This document shows positions 34,148-43,675 of a stretch of DNA of 64,000 nucleotides, one piece after another. A program made the position numbers and the translations under genes. The notes under the pieces are model-generated. The model saw only the letters and a program-made list of their open reading frames with translations, searched no databases and was not told where the DNA came from. Location: the NCBI RefSeq assembly GCF_018861735.1, contig NZ_JAHLEB010000009.1:1-64000 (forward strand), written 5' to 3'. Every line of letters begins with the position of its first letter. Position 1 is the first letter of the stretch. Source of the stretch: Clostridium lacusfryxellense (GTDB lineage Bacteria > Bacillota > Clostridia > Clostridiales > Clostridiaceae).

Positions 34148-35182
34148 ATGCAAACAATAAAACAGTTATTTAATAGAGATTCCCTATTAAAAATAATCTT
34201 AGTTTTAGCATTAGTATTATTTACATATTTGATAAGATCTATTTTAAATTTGGTTCTATTAACTTTTATGCTTACATATTTAGTAAATAGTCTGCAGAGT
34301 ATGTTAGTTAATCAAATTAACAAAGTTATAAAAGTAAACCCTACTATCATTACTATAATTATATATATGTTTATAGCAATAACATTAGTTCTTCTTGCAG
34401 TTAAATACATACCAATTGCTATATCAGAAAGTATACTTATTCTAAACAAAATAGAGTATATTAACTTTACTGAGGATACAAAAGGAGTTATGCAATATCT
34501 AGCTCCAATATTTGATCAAATTAACATAGCAAGTTATGCTAAATCAGGTATTCAAAGTATTATGAGTTTTGTAACTGATTTAGGGAAATTTAGTTTGAAT
34601 TTTTTTATGGCTCTGTTGTTGAGCTTAGTATTTACATTAGAGAAAGATAGCGTGTTAAGATTTGTATATAAATTTAAGTATAGTAAAGTATCTGGAGTTT
34701 ATAATTATTTAAGCTACTTTGGTAATAACTTTTTGAATTCTTTTGGCAAAGTAATACAGGCTCAAATAATGATAGCATTTACGAATACAGTATTGTCAGT
34801 TATAGGGCTTGCAATTATGGGGTTTCATCAATTGTTTGCTCTTGCCTTCATGATTTTTATATTAAGTCTTGTACCAGTGGCAGGAGTATTTATATCATTA
34901 GTCCCTCTATGCCTAATTGCATTTAAAATAGGAGGAATTATTAAAGTGGTTTTTGTGCTTATAATGATTTTTGTTATTCATGCTATTGAAAGTTATATCT
35001 TAAACCCAAAACTTATGTCAGATTCAACCAATCTTCCGATATTTTTTACTTTTGTAACATTAATAGTTTCAGATCATTTTTTGGGAACTTGGGGTCTACT
35101 CCTTGGAATACCAATATTTATGTTTATGTTAGACTTAATTGGAGTCGATTTTAGCGAAAAAAACACTCCGAAATTAAAATAA
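34148..35182 (+). CDS. AI-2E family transporter (UPF0118)
   Basis: 344 residues with about seven membrane segments in the family pattern: three early, a soluble stretch (residues ~95-155), then four packed helices. The C-terminal signature HAIESYILNPKLMSDS followed by LPIFFTFVTLIVSDHFLGTWG (read in parts) is clear. Members export autoinducer-2 in some species or act as Na+/H+ antiporters in others; the substrate cannot be set here. AAAGGAG SD. Ends at a hairpin terminator. Confidence 0.88.
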   Translation: MQTIKQLFNRDSLLKIILVLALVLFTYLIRSILNLVLLTFMLTYLVNSLQSMLVNQINKVIKVNPTIITIIIYMFIAITLVLLAVKYIPIAISESILILNKIEYINFTEDTKGVMQYLAPIFDQINIASYAKSGIQSIMSFVTDLGKFSLNFFMALLLSLVFTLEKDSVLRFVYKFKYSKVSGVYNYLSYFGNNFLNSFGKVIQAQIMIAFTNTVLSVIGLAIMGFHQLFALAFMIFILSLVPVAGVFISLVPLCLIAFKIGGIIKVVFVLIMIFVIHAIESYILNPKLMSDSTNLPIFFTFVTLIVSDHFLGTWGLLLGIPIFMFMLDLIGVDFSEKNTPKLK

Positions 35183-35203
35183 GTAAATATAAGATGTATA
35201 AAT

Positions 35204-35232
35204 AAAAAACTGGCCTTGAGCTGGTTTTTTTA
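35204..35232 (+). terminator. Terminator after the AI-2E family gene
   Basis: AAAAACTGGC (35205-35214) pairs with GCTGGTTTTT (35220-35229) using two G-T pairs, loop CTTGA, T-run. Confidence 0.7.
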
Positions 35233-35251
35233 AGAAAGGCAGTGATTTTCG

Positions 35252-36109
35252 TTGATAGATAATAAAGAATCCATATTAAAATGCCCTGTATGCAATTTAA
35301 GTTTAAATAAACAGGAAAAACAATATGTATGTATAAATAATCATAGTTATGATATAGCAAGCAAAGGACATATTAATCTTCTACTTGCTAATCAAAAGAA
35401 TACAAAAGAGCCTGGCGACAGCAAAGAAATGATGGAAGGCCGTAGGAGTTTTTTAAATAAAGGGTATTACCACATTTTTTCTGAAAAATTGAATGATGTA
35501 ATAATATCGAATATTAGTGAAAATACTAATAATATACTTGATGTTGGTTGTGGAGAAGGATATTTTTTATCAAGGCTGAAGGAATCAATTTATGAGAAAG
35601 GCACAAACTATAATATAAATAAGGAGTTTAATTTCTTTGGAGTAGATATTTCAAAAGCTGCAGTTACATATGCTACTAAAAGGGATAAAAAAATAAACTT
35701 TATAGTAAGTAGTAATTTTAACTTACCTATAATGGCAAGCACTATAGATATTATTATTAGAAATTTTGCACCTTCTGATGAGTTAGAGCTTAAGAGGGTT
35801 CTGAAGGATAATGGTAAGCTAATAGTTATAACACCTGGTATTCAGCATTTATATGGACTAAAAGAAATACTATATGTAAACGCTAGAAAACATGAGGAAA
35901 AAATAACAACATTTTTGGGATTTAAGGTGAGTCAGAGCTTTGAAGTAAAATATAATATTGATGTGGAAAATGCGCAAGATATAAAAAGTCTTATATCGAT
36001 GACTCCTTATTATTGGACAATTGACAATGCTATGAGAGAAAAGGCTAGTGCCACTACTAAACTTTCAACTTTGCTACATTTTAATATAAGTGTGTATGAG
36101 AAATGTTAA
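35252..36109 (+). CDS. RlmA-like 23S rRNA (guanine-N1) methyltransferase
   Basis: 285 residues. The N-terminus is a zinc-finger: CPVC at residues 11-14 paired with a C...H further on (YVCINNHSYD). This is followed by ASKGHINLLL and the RlmA-typical GDSKEMMEGRRSFLNKGYY. The SAM-binding motif is DVGCGEGYFL. RlmA enzymes modify G745 or G748 of 23S rRNA and can affect macrolide and tylosin response. It starts at TTG 35252 with a distant AAAGG; no better start is visible. Confidence 0.87.
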   Translation: MIDNKESILKCPVCNLSLNKQEKQYVCINNHSYDIASKGHINLLLANQKNTKEPGDSKEMMEGRRSFLNKGYYHIFSEKLNDVIISNISENTNNILDVGCGEGYFLSRLKESIYEKGTNYNINKEFNFFGVDISKAAVTYATKRDKKINFIVSSNFNLPIMASTIDIIIRNFAPSDELELKRVLKDNGKLIVITPGIQHLYGLKEILYVNARKHEEKITTFLGFKVSQSFEVKYNIDVENAQDIKSLISMTPYYWTIDNAMREKASATTKLSTLLHFNISVYEKC

Positions 36110-36152
36110 TAATATACTGATATCTAAAGGCAGTTATTATTAGGAGGTAACT

Positions 36153-36944
36153 ATGGAACTTAATAAAGAAGTTTTTTTAAAAAGAACTCATACCACAGAA
36201 GAGGATATTATTAAAAACGAAATTGATTGGGCTATTATAAATGATATATATAATGACTTTGAAAGTTATAGGGCAAGTTATGAAAGTCAAGCTGGATTTA
36301 TTGCTGATACTCTTAGAACCCATAAGAAAATACATTCAGTAAAGTCAAGAGTAAAGGACTCAGAGAGGCTAATAGAGAAGATAATTAGAAAGACTGCAGG
36401 AAGAAAAGAAAAATATGGCTCAGAATTTAATTTTTCTATTGAAAACTATAAAGAAGAAATAAATGATCTAATAGGAGTTAGAGCAATACATATATTTAAA
36501 GAAGATTGGGAAGCTATACATAATTTCATTTATAGTACATGGAAAGTAATTGAAATAACTGCTAACGTTCGTGAAGGTGATGATACTAAAAGGTTTGAGG
36601 AGTTAAACATTAAAATTCATTCTAGAAAATCAGGATACCGGTCGGTGCACTATTTAATAGAGTTTTATCCAACTAGCCAAAAGGTTATAGCAGAAATTCA
36701 AGTTAGAACAATATTTGAAGAAGGGTATGGTGAAATCGACCATCAACTAAGATATTCTCACAAGAAAATTCCAGAAGTTTTAGCTTTGAATCTTTTATTA
36801 TTTAACCGTATTGCAGGTAGTTCTGATGAAATGGCATCTTTAATAAATTTACTCAATAGAAATTGGATTGAGATGGAGTCGAAATACGAAAAAATAATAG
36901 AGAAAAAGGATAAAGAAATCAAAGAATTAAAAGAATTAAAATAA
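36153..36944 (+). CDS. RelA/SpoT-domain small alarmone synthetase-like protein
   Basis: 263 residues. The (p)ppGpp synthetase fold is seen in NDLIGVRAIHIF, SRKSGYRSVHYLIE and AEIQVRTIFEEGYGEIDHQLRY, with no HD hydrolase, TGS or ACT domain. It ends in a charged helix (KIIEKKDKEIKELKELK). A second, full-length RelA is at 54010. SD AGGAGG. The DUF4153 membrane gene starts 11 bases after it, so they are co-transcribed. Confidence 0.87.
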   Translation: MELNKEVFLKRTHTTEEDIIKNEIDWAIINDIYNDFESYRASYESQAGFIADTLRTHKKIHSVKSRVKDSERLIEKIIRKTAGRKEKYGSEFNFSIENYKEEINDLIGVRAIHIFKEDWEAIHNFIYSTWKVIEITANVREGDDTKRFEELNIKIHSRKSGYRSVHYLIEFYPTSQKVIAEIQVRTIFEEGYGEIDHQLRYSHKKIPEVLALNLLLFNRIAGSSDEMASLINLLNRNWIEMESKYEKIIEKKDKEIKELKELK

Positions 36945-36955
36945 GGAGGAATAAA

Positions 36956-38704
36956 ATGAAAAAAATATTTCATGGGATATTTATAGGTATTAAAAATAGC
37001 CTTGAAAGATTTCCATTAACTATAGGGATTACAACAACATGTGTTATACTTCTTATTTATATGTCAGAAATAACAACAGGAACAAATAATGATTTTATTG
37101 AAACTCTCGGCAGAATAACAATGGTGATTGCCCTAGGTGTTCCTTTTTCTTTATCTATCAAACTTTTTTTCGAAGGACTAGAAAGTTATAAAAGCATACA
37201 TATGTATATTTCTTATTTAATAAGTACGGTGTTCTTAATTTTATATTATTATTTTTTCTTACAGGATATTAAAATGGTTTCAATGTCAAGATATATTGGG
37301 TTTAGTCTAGTTTTATATTTAATTTTCTTGTTTATATCTTATTTACCAAATCGCGATGAATTTGAGTTTTTTGTTATAAGGATTTTCACTAGATTTTTCA
37401 CAACGATTTTGTATTCACTAGTTCTATATCTTGGGCTAGCAGCAATTCTTTTTACAATTGATAAGCTTCTAGGAGTAAATGTAAATGGTGAGCTGTACTA
37501 CTATACTTATCTTATTGTTGCTGGTATATTCGCACCAACATTTTTTCTTGCAGGAATTAAAGTTAAAAATGAAATATTAACTATAAAAGAATATTCTCGT
37601 CTTCTCCTGGTACTTGTGTTATATATTATAATGCCACTTATTTGTGTTTATACAGTTATATTATATATATATTTTGGTAAGATAATTATTACGAGGCAAT
37701 GGCCAGAGGGGCTTGTATCTCATCTCGTGCTGTGGTATTCTGCAATAACTGCAACGGTACTATTTTTCATAACGCCACTACTTCATGAAAAGACTTGGCC
37801 AAGGAAATTTATGAGGTATTTTCCCAAGGCCATCCTTCCTTTAATAGTGATGATGTTTATTTCTATAGGAATAAGAATTAACGCATATGGAGTAACTGAA
37901 AATAGATATTTTGTTGTAGCACTTGGGATATGGACATTTTTAGTAATGATTTACTTTTCTACTATAAAGAAACTAATAAATATAGTACTCCCGATATCAC
38001 TTGCAGTAATAACCACTATATCTATATTTGGACCTCTTAGTAGTTATTCAGTTTCAAAATACAACCAAAATAAAAGACTAAACAAAATATTTGCTAAAAA
38101 TAATATGGTACTTAATAACAAAGTAGTTAAATCTAATACAAAGGTATCGGATGCAGATTCAACTCAGATAACTAGCATAGTTAATTATTTTGAAAATAAA
38201 CATAGTCTAACAGATATTAAAGGATTGCCAGATAAATTTAAAACTGCTGAGATGGAGAGTATCCTAGGCGTGAAATATATTGAAGAGAATAATCAAAGTA
38301 GTGACAAGTTTTATTATTTTAATTCTATATCTTCATCAGATCCAATAGATATAAATGGATATGAGTATTTATTTATTTCAAATAATAATGTACAGCAGCA
38401 AAACAACGTAAGCAAAACCTTTACTATAGATTTTGATAATGAATCAAGTACACTAAAGATAACTAAAGATAATGTCATTATTTATAAAAAAGATTTAATG
38501 GATTTTGCAAATATACTTATAGATAAATATGGTACGAGTGAAATGAATAAGAGTCTAACTCAAGAGGAAATGTCTTTTGAAGATGAAACTGATAAAGTGA
38601 AAATTAAGATTCAGCTTTCAAACGTATCAATAAACAAGTCATTATCGAATGACAAAATACAATCAAAAGATTTTCAGTTTTATGTACTTTTTAATATGAA
38701 ATAG
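36956..38704 (+). CDS. DUF4153-type membrane protein
   Basis: 582 residues. About 10-11 membrane segments in the first 370 residues, then a C-terminal extracytoplasmic or cytoplasmic domain of ~210 residues rich in Asn/Ser/Lys. The membrane part matches DUF4153 by layout and by VVALGIWTFLVMIYFSTIKK-like helices. Function is unknown. An AAGGAGG SD follows the alarmone synthetase with an 11-base gap; a LURP-one-type gene follows 19 bases later. These three form a plausible operon. Confidence 0.75.
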   Translation: MKKIFHGIFIGIKNSLERFPLTIGITTTCVILLIYMSEITTGTNNDFIETLGRITMVIALGVPFSLSIKLFFEGLESYKSIHMYISYLISTVFLILYYYFFLQDIKMVSMSRYIGFSLVLYLIFLFISYLPNRDEFEFFVIRIFTRFFTTILYSLVLYLGLAAILFTIDKLLGVNVNGELYYYTYLIVAGIFAPTFFLAGIKVKNEILTIKEYSRLLLVLVLYIIMPLICVYTVILYIYFGKIIITRQWPEGLVSHLVLWYSAITATVLFFITPLLHEKTWPRKFMRYFPKAILPLIVMMFISIGIRINAYGVTENRYFVVALGIWTFLVMIYFSTIKKLINIVLPISLAVITTISIFGPLSSYSVSKYNQNKRLNKIFAKNNMVLNNKVVKSNTKVSDADSTQITSIVNYFENKHSLTDIKGLPDKFKTAEMESILGVKYIEENNQSSDKFYYFNSISSSDPIDINGYEYLFISNNNVQQQNNVSKTFTIDFDNESSTLKITKDNVIIYKKDLMDFANILIDKYGTSEMNKSLTQEEMSFEDETDKVKIKIQLSNVSINKSLSNDKIQSKDFQFYVLFNMK

Positions 38705-38723
38705 TTCTACAGGGGGGATTAGT

Positions 38724-39215
38724 ATGAATTTTTATATACGGCAAAAGGTATTTTCTATAGGTGACAAGTTTAGCATTACGGATGTTTCAGGTAATAATAT
38801 GTTTAATGTTGAGGGTAAGGTGTTTTCACTTGGGAAAAAACTTAGAATTTATGATATGTCTAATAATGAAATTGTATATATTGAGCAGAAATTATTTAAG
38901 CTACTTCCTGAATATAGTATTTTCTTTAACGGAAACTATGCTGCAAAAGTAAAAAAAGAATTTACTTTCTTTAGTAATAAGTTCAACATAGACAGCAATA
39001 TGGGTAATTATGAAATCGAAGGAGACTTTTTTGCTCATGATTTTTCTATAATTAAAAATGGAAGTTCTATTGCAGAAATAAATAAAAAATGGCTCTCTTG
39101 GGGAGATACCTATGAGATAACTATAAATGAAGGGGAGAATTATGCATTTATATTAGCACTTGTGATTGTAGTTGATCAAGTGTTGCATGATAACAAAAAT
39201 AAAAATAATGGTTAA
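38724..39215 (+). CDS. LURP-one-related (LOR) family protein
   Basis: 163 residues with the repeating beta-strand pattern of the LOR/YxjI fold (YIRQKVFSIGDKFSI, then FSLGKKLRIYDMSNNEIVYIEQK, read in parts), related in shape to Tubby-type lipid-binding domains. Function in bacteria is unknown. A GGGGGGA SD precedes the ATG. Last gene of the alarmone synthetase-DUF4153 group. Confidence 0.8.
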   Translation: MNFYIRQKVFSIGDKFSITDVSGNNMFNVEGKVFSLGKKLRIYDMSNNEIVYIEQKLFKLLPEYSIFFNGNYAAKVKKEFTFFSNKFNIDSNMGNYEIEGDFFAHDFSIIKNGSSIAEINKKWLSWGDTYEITINEGENYAFILALVIVVDQVLHDNKNKNNG

Positions 39216-39247
39216 AATTAAAATAACATTAATTCTATTATAATTTA

Positions 39248-39272
39248 TTTGTTATAATTAGATTATAACAAA
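39248..39272. promoter_or_regulatory. 11-bp inverted repeat before the 77-residue gene
   Basis: TTTGTTATAAT (39248-39258) and ATTATAACAAA (39262-39272) with a 3-base centre, directly before a TATAAT at 39276-39281. The position suggests a repressor operator at a promoter. Confidence 0.45.
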
Positions 39273-39314
39273 TGATATAATGTATTTGATAAATAAGAGA
39301 TTAGAGGTGCATCA

Positions 39315-39548
39315 ATGACTAATGATGAAATGTATAAACGTATAATAGCTATGACTAGTATAAAAACCGCAAAAAGCTTTATTAAAACTTATGATATAAG
39401 TAAAGGAGATTTGAGCAAGCTTTGCAAAAAATTCAATATATTCGTTGAAGGAAAAGCAACTAAAGAAGACATGATTGATAGATTTTTAGGGGAAACATTA
39501 GGTAAAAAATTGAAAAATAAGGTAATCAATAAATATAATAATAGATAA
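39315..39548 (+). CDS. Small basic protein, unknown function
   Basis: 77 residues, about 25 percent Lys/Arg, predicted all-helical; the middle (KGDLSKLCKKFNIFVEGKATKEDMID, read in parts) loosely resembles a SAP or LEM-like helix pair. I do not recognise the family. GAGGTGC SD, ATG at 39315, own promoter with an inverted repeat. It lies between the LOR gene and splB. Confidence 0.65.
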   Translation: MTNDEMYKRIIAMTSIKTAKSFIKTYDISKGDLSKLCKKFNIFVEGKATKEDMIDRFLGETLGKKLKNKVINKYNNR

Positions 39549-39632
39549 GGACTACTAATAAATTAATTATATAAATAATATAAGTGTATAAATAACTTTA
39601 TTAAGTAAAACAATACCTATGAGGTGAAAATA

Positions 39633-40643
39633 ATGAAGTTGTTTATACCAGATATTGCATATATAGACCCTAAAATATTAAAATATGAAACATCACAAAA
39701 AACAATAGAATATTTAAAAAAATTAAATGTACCAATAGTTAATTCTAAAAAAGTTGTAATAGACTCAGAATCACCTGAGAAAAACTATGCAACAGCTAAA
39801 AAAACCATTCTGTTTACCACAAACGGTCAAAAGAAATTAGTAAGTTGCAGACCATCTGCAGATTATCAATTTTCATTATCTAGTTCATGCCCTGCAAATT
39901 GTGAGTACTGCTATCTTCAGACTACTCAAGGCGAAAAACCTTTCATGAAAATTTTCCTGAATATTGAAGAGATTTTAGAAAATATACAAATATATATTGA
40001 TAATAACACTCCAAATATTACTTATTTTGAATGTGCGAGTATAACTGACCCTATCGCTCTTGAACACCTAAGTGGAAACTTAAAAAGATGTATAGATTTT
40101 TTTGGTAAAAGTACTTATGGACGACTTAGACTTGTAACGAAATTTGATGATGTTGATGGATTTTTAAATTTAAATCATAACAAACACACAAAATTTAGAT
40201 TTACTTTAAATTCACGTTATGTAATAGATAATTTTGAACACAACACGTCAAGTTTTCAAGAAAGAATAGATGCAGTTAAAAAGATTGCCACTGCTGGATA
40301 TCCAATAGGATTTATAATTGCTCCAATTATGATATATGATAATTGGAAAGAAGAATATAATGAATTGTTTGAAAGATTAAAATTAGCACTTAGTTATTAT
40401 CATGAGGAGATAAGTTTTGAACTCATCCAGCATAGATTCACAAAAGCTGCTAAAGAACTTATAATGCAGAGATTTAAAAATACTAAGCTTGATATGGATG
40501 AAGAAAAAAGATTATTAAAATGGGGGCCATATGGTAAATTTAAATATGTTTATCAGAAACCAGAAAGTGAAGAGATAAAAAAATATATGACAGAACTTAT
40601 AAATAATAATTTTGATAATGCAATAATTGAATACTTTACCTAA
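39633..40643 (+). CDS. splB: Spore photoproduct lyase
   Basis: 336 residues, a radical SAM enzyme that repairs the spore photoproduct thymine dimer during germination. The cluster motif CPANCEYC places cysteines at 86, 90 and 93. A cysteine at 134 (YFECASITD) stands where the hydrogen-donor cysteine is expected. The family signature ISFELIQHRFTKAAKELIMQ (near residue 253) and WGPYGKFKYVYQ follow. The frame opens at GTG 39624, but GAGGTG there is the SD for ATG 39633. Forespore expression is expected. A bidirectional terminator follows. Confidence 0.95.
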   Translation: MKLFIPDIAYIDPKILKYETSQKTIEYLKKLNVPIVNSKKVVIDSESPEKNYATAKKTILFTTNGQKKLVSCRPSADYQFSLSSSCPANCEYCYLQTTQGEKPFMKIFLNIEEILENIQIYIDNNTPNITYFECASITDPIALEHLSGNLKRCIDFFGKSTYGRLRLVTKFDDVDGFLNLNHNKHTKFRFTLNSRYVIDNFEHNTSSFQERIDAVKKIATAGYPIGFIIAPIMIYDNWKEEYNELFERLKLALSYYHEEISFELIQHRFTKAAKELIMQRFKNTKLDMDEEKRLLKWGPYGKFKYVYQKPESEEIKKYMTELINNNFDNAIIEYFT

Positions 40644-40707
40644 TGAGTGGATTTCCCCTTGTGAGGAGTTGCAAAGACAGATTTTAAAATATTCGAATAA
40701 TATATAT

Positions 40708-40750
40708 AAATTAGTCTGAGGATCTAAATCTTCAGACTAATTTATTTTTA
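40708..40750. terminator. Bidirectional terminator between splB and aat
   Basis: 16-bp arms 40708-40723 and 40728-40743 with one G-T pair and a 4-nt loop, between convergent genes. Confidence 0.85.
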
Positions 40751-41416
40751 TAATGACAATTTTAAAGGCGAAATTGATATTCCTTTTTTTATAACTTCTA
40801 AAAATGTTTCTCTAGGCATAAAAACTGCGCCTAAACTTTCTAAATGATTGGTATGAACTTGGCAATCAATAATTGAAAAGCCCTTTTCTTCTAGTGCTTT
40901 TCCTAGAGTAATAAAGGCAACTTTCGAAGCGTTATCCATTGTTGAAAACATTGATTCGCCAAAAAAGCATTTTCCAATACTTATACCATATAATCCCCCC
41001 ACTAATTTACCATCAAACCATGTTTCAATAGAATGTGCGTAGCCTAGTTCATGAAGTATGCAGTAAGCTTCTATCATTTCATTTGTAATCCATGTACCTG
41101 TATCTTTTCTAACATTTGAACAATTAGATATAACTTCTCTAAAACAAGTATCAAAAGAAACTTTATATGTATTTTTTTTAATTAGTTTTTTCATAGAATG
41201 CGATATTCTAATATCCTTTGGATAAATAATAAATCTTGGATTAGGCGACCACCAAAGTATTGGCTCATCATCCGAGAACCATGGGAAAATTCCATTAGAA
41301 TATGCAAGTAATAATCTCTCTGGGGATAAGTCACCTTCAATGGCTAAAAGACCATCTTCTTCGGACAGAGATGGATCAGGGAATGCTAAATCCTTTGATA
41401 ATCTATAAATTGGCAT
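40748..41416 (-). CDS. aat: Leucyl/phenylalanyl-tRNA-protein transferase
   Basis: 222 residues. It adds Leu or Phe to N-terminal Lys/Arg of proteins, marking them for ClpAP/ClpS-type degradation. [41 protein letters not shown] (read in parts) and [19 protein letters not shown] are the family's conserved blocks, complete and in order. AAAGGAG precedes the ATG. Single gene, common in clostridia though less so in other Firmicutes. Confidence 0.94.
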   Translation of the reverse strand: MPIYRLSKDLAFPDPSLSEEDGLLAIEGDLSPERLLLAYSNGIFPWFSDDEPILWWSPNPRFIIYPKDIRISHSMKKLIKKNTYKVSFDTCFREVISNCSNVRKDTGTWITNEMIEAYCILHELGYAHSIETWFDGKLVGGLYGISIGKCFFGESMFSTMDNASKVAFITLGKALEEKGFSIIDCQVHTNHLESLGAVFMPRETFLEVIKKGISISPLKLSL

Positions 41417-41617
41417 AATGACTCCTTTCTATATAAATAGGTTATAGAACTAATTATATACCACATTACGTATTGTTACACACTATCATATATATAACAA
41501 AAGAAATTGTTTAAAAATAAAATTAGAGAGCATCATAAAAAAAGAGGAAAACCGAATAAGATATTGATATAATATAGATTACAATTAAAAATCACTGAAT
41601 ATGAGAGGATGTTGTAT

Positions 41618-42613
41618 ATGAAATTGCCATATAAAGAAAGAATAAATAATGTGAAACCAGTAGTGGTTGTGAGTAGATGTTTGGGATTTGAAGCATGTAG
41701 ATATAATGGCCAAATGGACGGTTGCAATTTAGTGGAGAAATTAAAGGATTTTGTAGATTTTATTACGGTGTGTCCCGAAGTTGCAATAGGACTTGAAATA
41801 CCTAGAGAAGCTATAAGAGTTATTAAAGAAGATGACTTAGCACCTTTAAAATTAGTGCAACATGGCACTGAGAGAGAACTAAGTAAGGAAATGTATGAAT
41901 TTGGAGAAGAATTTCTTTTAAGCCTTCCAAAGGTAGATGGTTTTATACTAAAGAGCAAATCGCCATCCTGTGGAATAAAAGAAGTAAAAATATACAAAGG
42001 TACACAAAAGGGTTCTGCGTCGGTAAAAGGAAATGGATTATTTGGAGAGCTTGTAATATCAAAATTTCCAAATCAAGCAATTGAGGATGATGGTAGGGTA
42101 AAAAATTATAATATAAGGCAACATTTTCTAACAAAATTATATCTAATGAAAAATTTTAGGGTTATAAGTGAAAGCATGTTTATAGAAGATTTAGTGGAAT
42201 TTCATAGCACTAACAAACTTCTTCTTATGTCATACAATCAAAAGCAACTAAAGATATTAGGAAGTATTGTTGGAAGTCATGGAGAATTAAGCGTGCAGAG
42301 AGTTTACGAAGAATATGAGATAAATCTTGCACTTGCTCTAAATAAGTTACCAAGATATACATCAAATATAAATGTACTTACAAGGTCTATGGGTTATTTT
42401 TCAGATAAGCTAACTCATAGGGAGAAAGAATTTATTTTAGACACCATAGAGCAATACAGGCAAAGTAAAGTGCCATTTAGTGTTCCACTTTACGTTATTA
42501 AATCAAACGCTATTCGATTTGAAGAGAAAAACCTGATTAATCAAAGTTTCTTTGAACCTTATCCTTTAGAACTTGATAATGTTACTGATTCAGGTAAGGG
42601 TCTTAATAAATAA
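41618..42613 (+). CDS. DUF523-DUF1722 fusion protein (YbgA-like)
   Basis: 331 residues. The DUF523 domain comes first (VVSRCLGFEACRYNG, CPEVAIGLEIPRE, KSKSPSCGIKEVKIY) with several conserved cysteines. A DUF1722/YbgA domain follows (LMSYNQKQLKILGSIVG). The cysteine pattern hints at metal or redox chemistry, but the function is unknown. Homologues sometimes lie near photolyase genes, and spore photoproduct lyase is 1 kb away; this is only suggestive. ATG 41609 directly abuts the SD (GAGAGG), so ATG 41618, with 9-base spacing, is preferred. Confidence 0.85.
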   Translation: MKLPYKERINNVKPVVVVSRCLGFEACRYNGQMDGCNLVEKLKDFVDFITVCPEVAIGLEIPREAIRVIKEDDLAPLKLVQHGTERELSKEMYEFGEEFLLSLPKVDGFILKSKSPSCGIKEVKIYKGTQKGSASVKGNGLFGELVISKFPNQAIEDDGRVKNYNIRQHFLTKLYLMKNFRVISESMFIEDLVEFHSTNKLLLMSYNQKQLKILGSIVGSHGELSVQRVYEEYEINLALALNKLPRYTSNINVLTRSMGYFSDKLTHREKEFILDTIEQYRQSKVPFSVPLYVIKSNAIRFEEKNLINQSFFEPYPLELDNVTDSGKGLNK

Positions 42614-42700
42614 AAGAATTAGAAAGTTAGACATATATTTTTTTATATTATGAATGAATACTCCAATATATGGACATAATTCCAAATAAGGAGGGGTAAT

Positions 42701-43471
42701 ATGAAAAAATTAAAATTTATATATCCAGTTATTACAATAATATTAATTGCCTTTATATGTGCCAATTATTCTCTTACACATTACATGAATAAAAATGATT
42801 TAAAACTTGAGACATGCGGTACATTACCGTATTTAAAATTCACTCAGAAATATGCTAATAGTAATTTAATACAAACTTCGGCAATTACAAAACTGTCACG
42901 TGTAGCCGAAGATACTAAATTTGTTTTCAAAAATAAATATAAGGATAAAGAAGTTAAGAATATGGTGCTAACAAATTATTTTAACGGGTCTAAATTACTA
43001 AATAATAAAACAAAATCAGAACTAAATGTTTATTTTGAAAATCAAGGCTATTCTGTTTCTAATATGAGTAGTGATGAAGTTGTTTTTGTTAATGTGAGCG
43101 ATAGGTATAGCTATAAAGCGAATAGGTTCTTTTTGGGAGTATATGAGGACAACGTAACTATTTATAAAACAGATAAAAATGGCGATATAACATCCCAAAA
43201 AATATTTAATTCTAATGTGTATGATAAAAATGGGAAGCAACAGAAATATGATTTTAATTCAAAGGACAAAGGTGAATTACAATTTATTAAAATAGATGAC
43301 CTTAAAGAAAAGGATGGATTGGTTGATGATCTAATCAGAGGTAGAAAGTATAATAAAGATGTTATATCTAGCAATGATGTCCAGGATACCGAAGCTATTG
43401 AATATGAAAAGGGTGAATTTAAGACTGCTGAAAAGGCATTTGATTATGCGAGAGGTTTATTAAAGTCTTAA
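42701..43471 (+). CDS. BofC-like membrane-anchored protein
   Basis: 256 residues with an N-terminal membrane anchor (about 7-27) and an extracytoplasmic remainder. The stretch FFLGVYEDNVTIYKTDKNG resembles the BofC C-terminal domain, and bofC lies just before ruvA in B. subtilis, the same place as here. BofC holds back SpoIVB signalling during sigma-K activation. Similarity is weak, so the call relies partly on position. GGAGGGG SD; terminator at 43502. Confidence 0.6.
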   Translation: MKKLKFIYPVITIILIAFICANYSLTHYMNKNDLKLETCGTLPYLKFTQKYANSNLIQTSAITKLSRVAEDTKFVFKNKYKDKEVKNMVLTNYFNGSKLLNNKTKSELNVYFENQGYSVSNMSSDEVVFVNVSDRYSYKANRFFLGVYEDNVTIYKTDKNGDITSQKIFNSNVYDKNGKQQKYDFNSKDKGELQFIKIDDLKEKDGLVDDLIRGRKYNKDVISSNDVQDTEAIEYEKGEFKTAEKAFDYARGLLKS

Positions 43472-43501
43472 GATAATTATGAAATATACAAAAAAAAGAG
43501 T

Positions 43502-43540
43502 AAAACCTTGGGAAAAATATATTTCTTAAGGTTTTTTTGA
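43502..43540 (+). terminator. Terminator after the BofC-like gene
   Basis: Arms 43502-43515 and 43522-43535 pair with two G-T pairs and a 6-nt loop; T-run. Confidence 0.8.
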
Positions 43541-43675
43541 ATTTATTTTATTTTCATATGTCTTAATTATTGAATTAATACTGTTTAGGTGGTAAAGTAT
43601 TATATGTCGCTATAAAAATTGGTGGATAACAATCATAATTGCTATCAGTTAAAGGAACAACAAGGAGGGGATATC

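Noticed and set aside
41618-42613. DNA photolyase or repair role for the DUF523-DUF1722 protein
   Set aside because: Only neighbourhood with splB hints at it; the domains have no known repair activity.
43619-43675. TTG-started N-terminal extension of RuvA
   Set aside because: AAGGAGGGG lies directly before ATG 43676 and RuvA proteins begin there; the extension has no family match.
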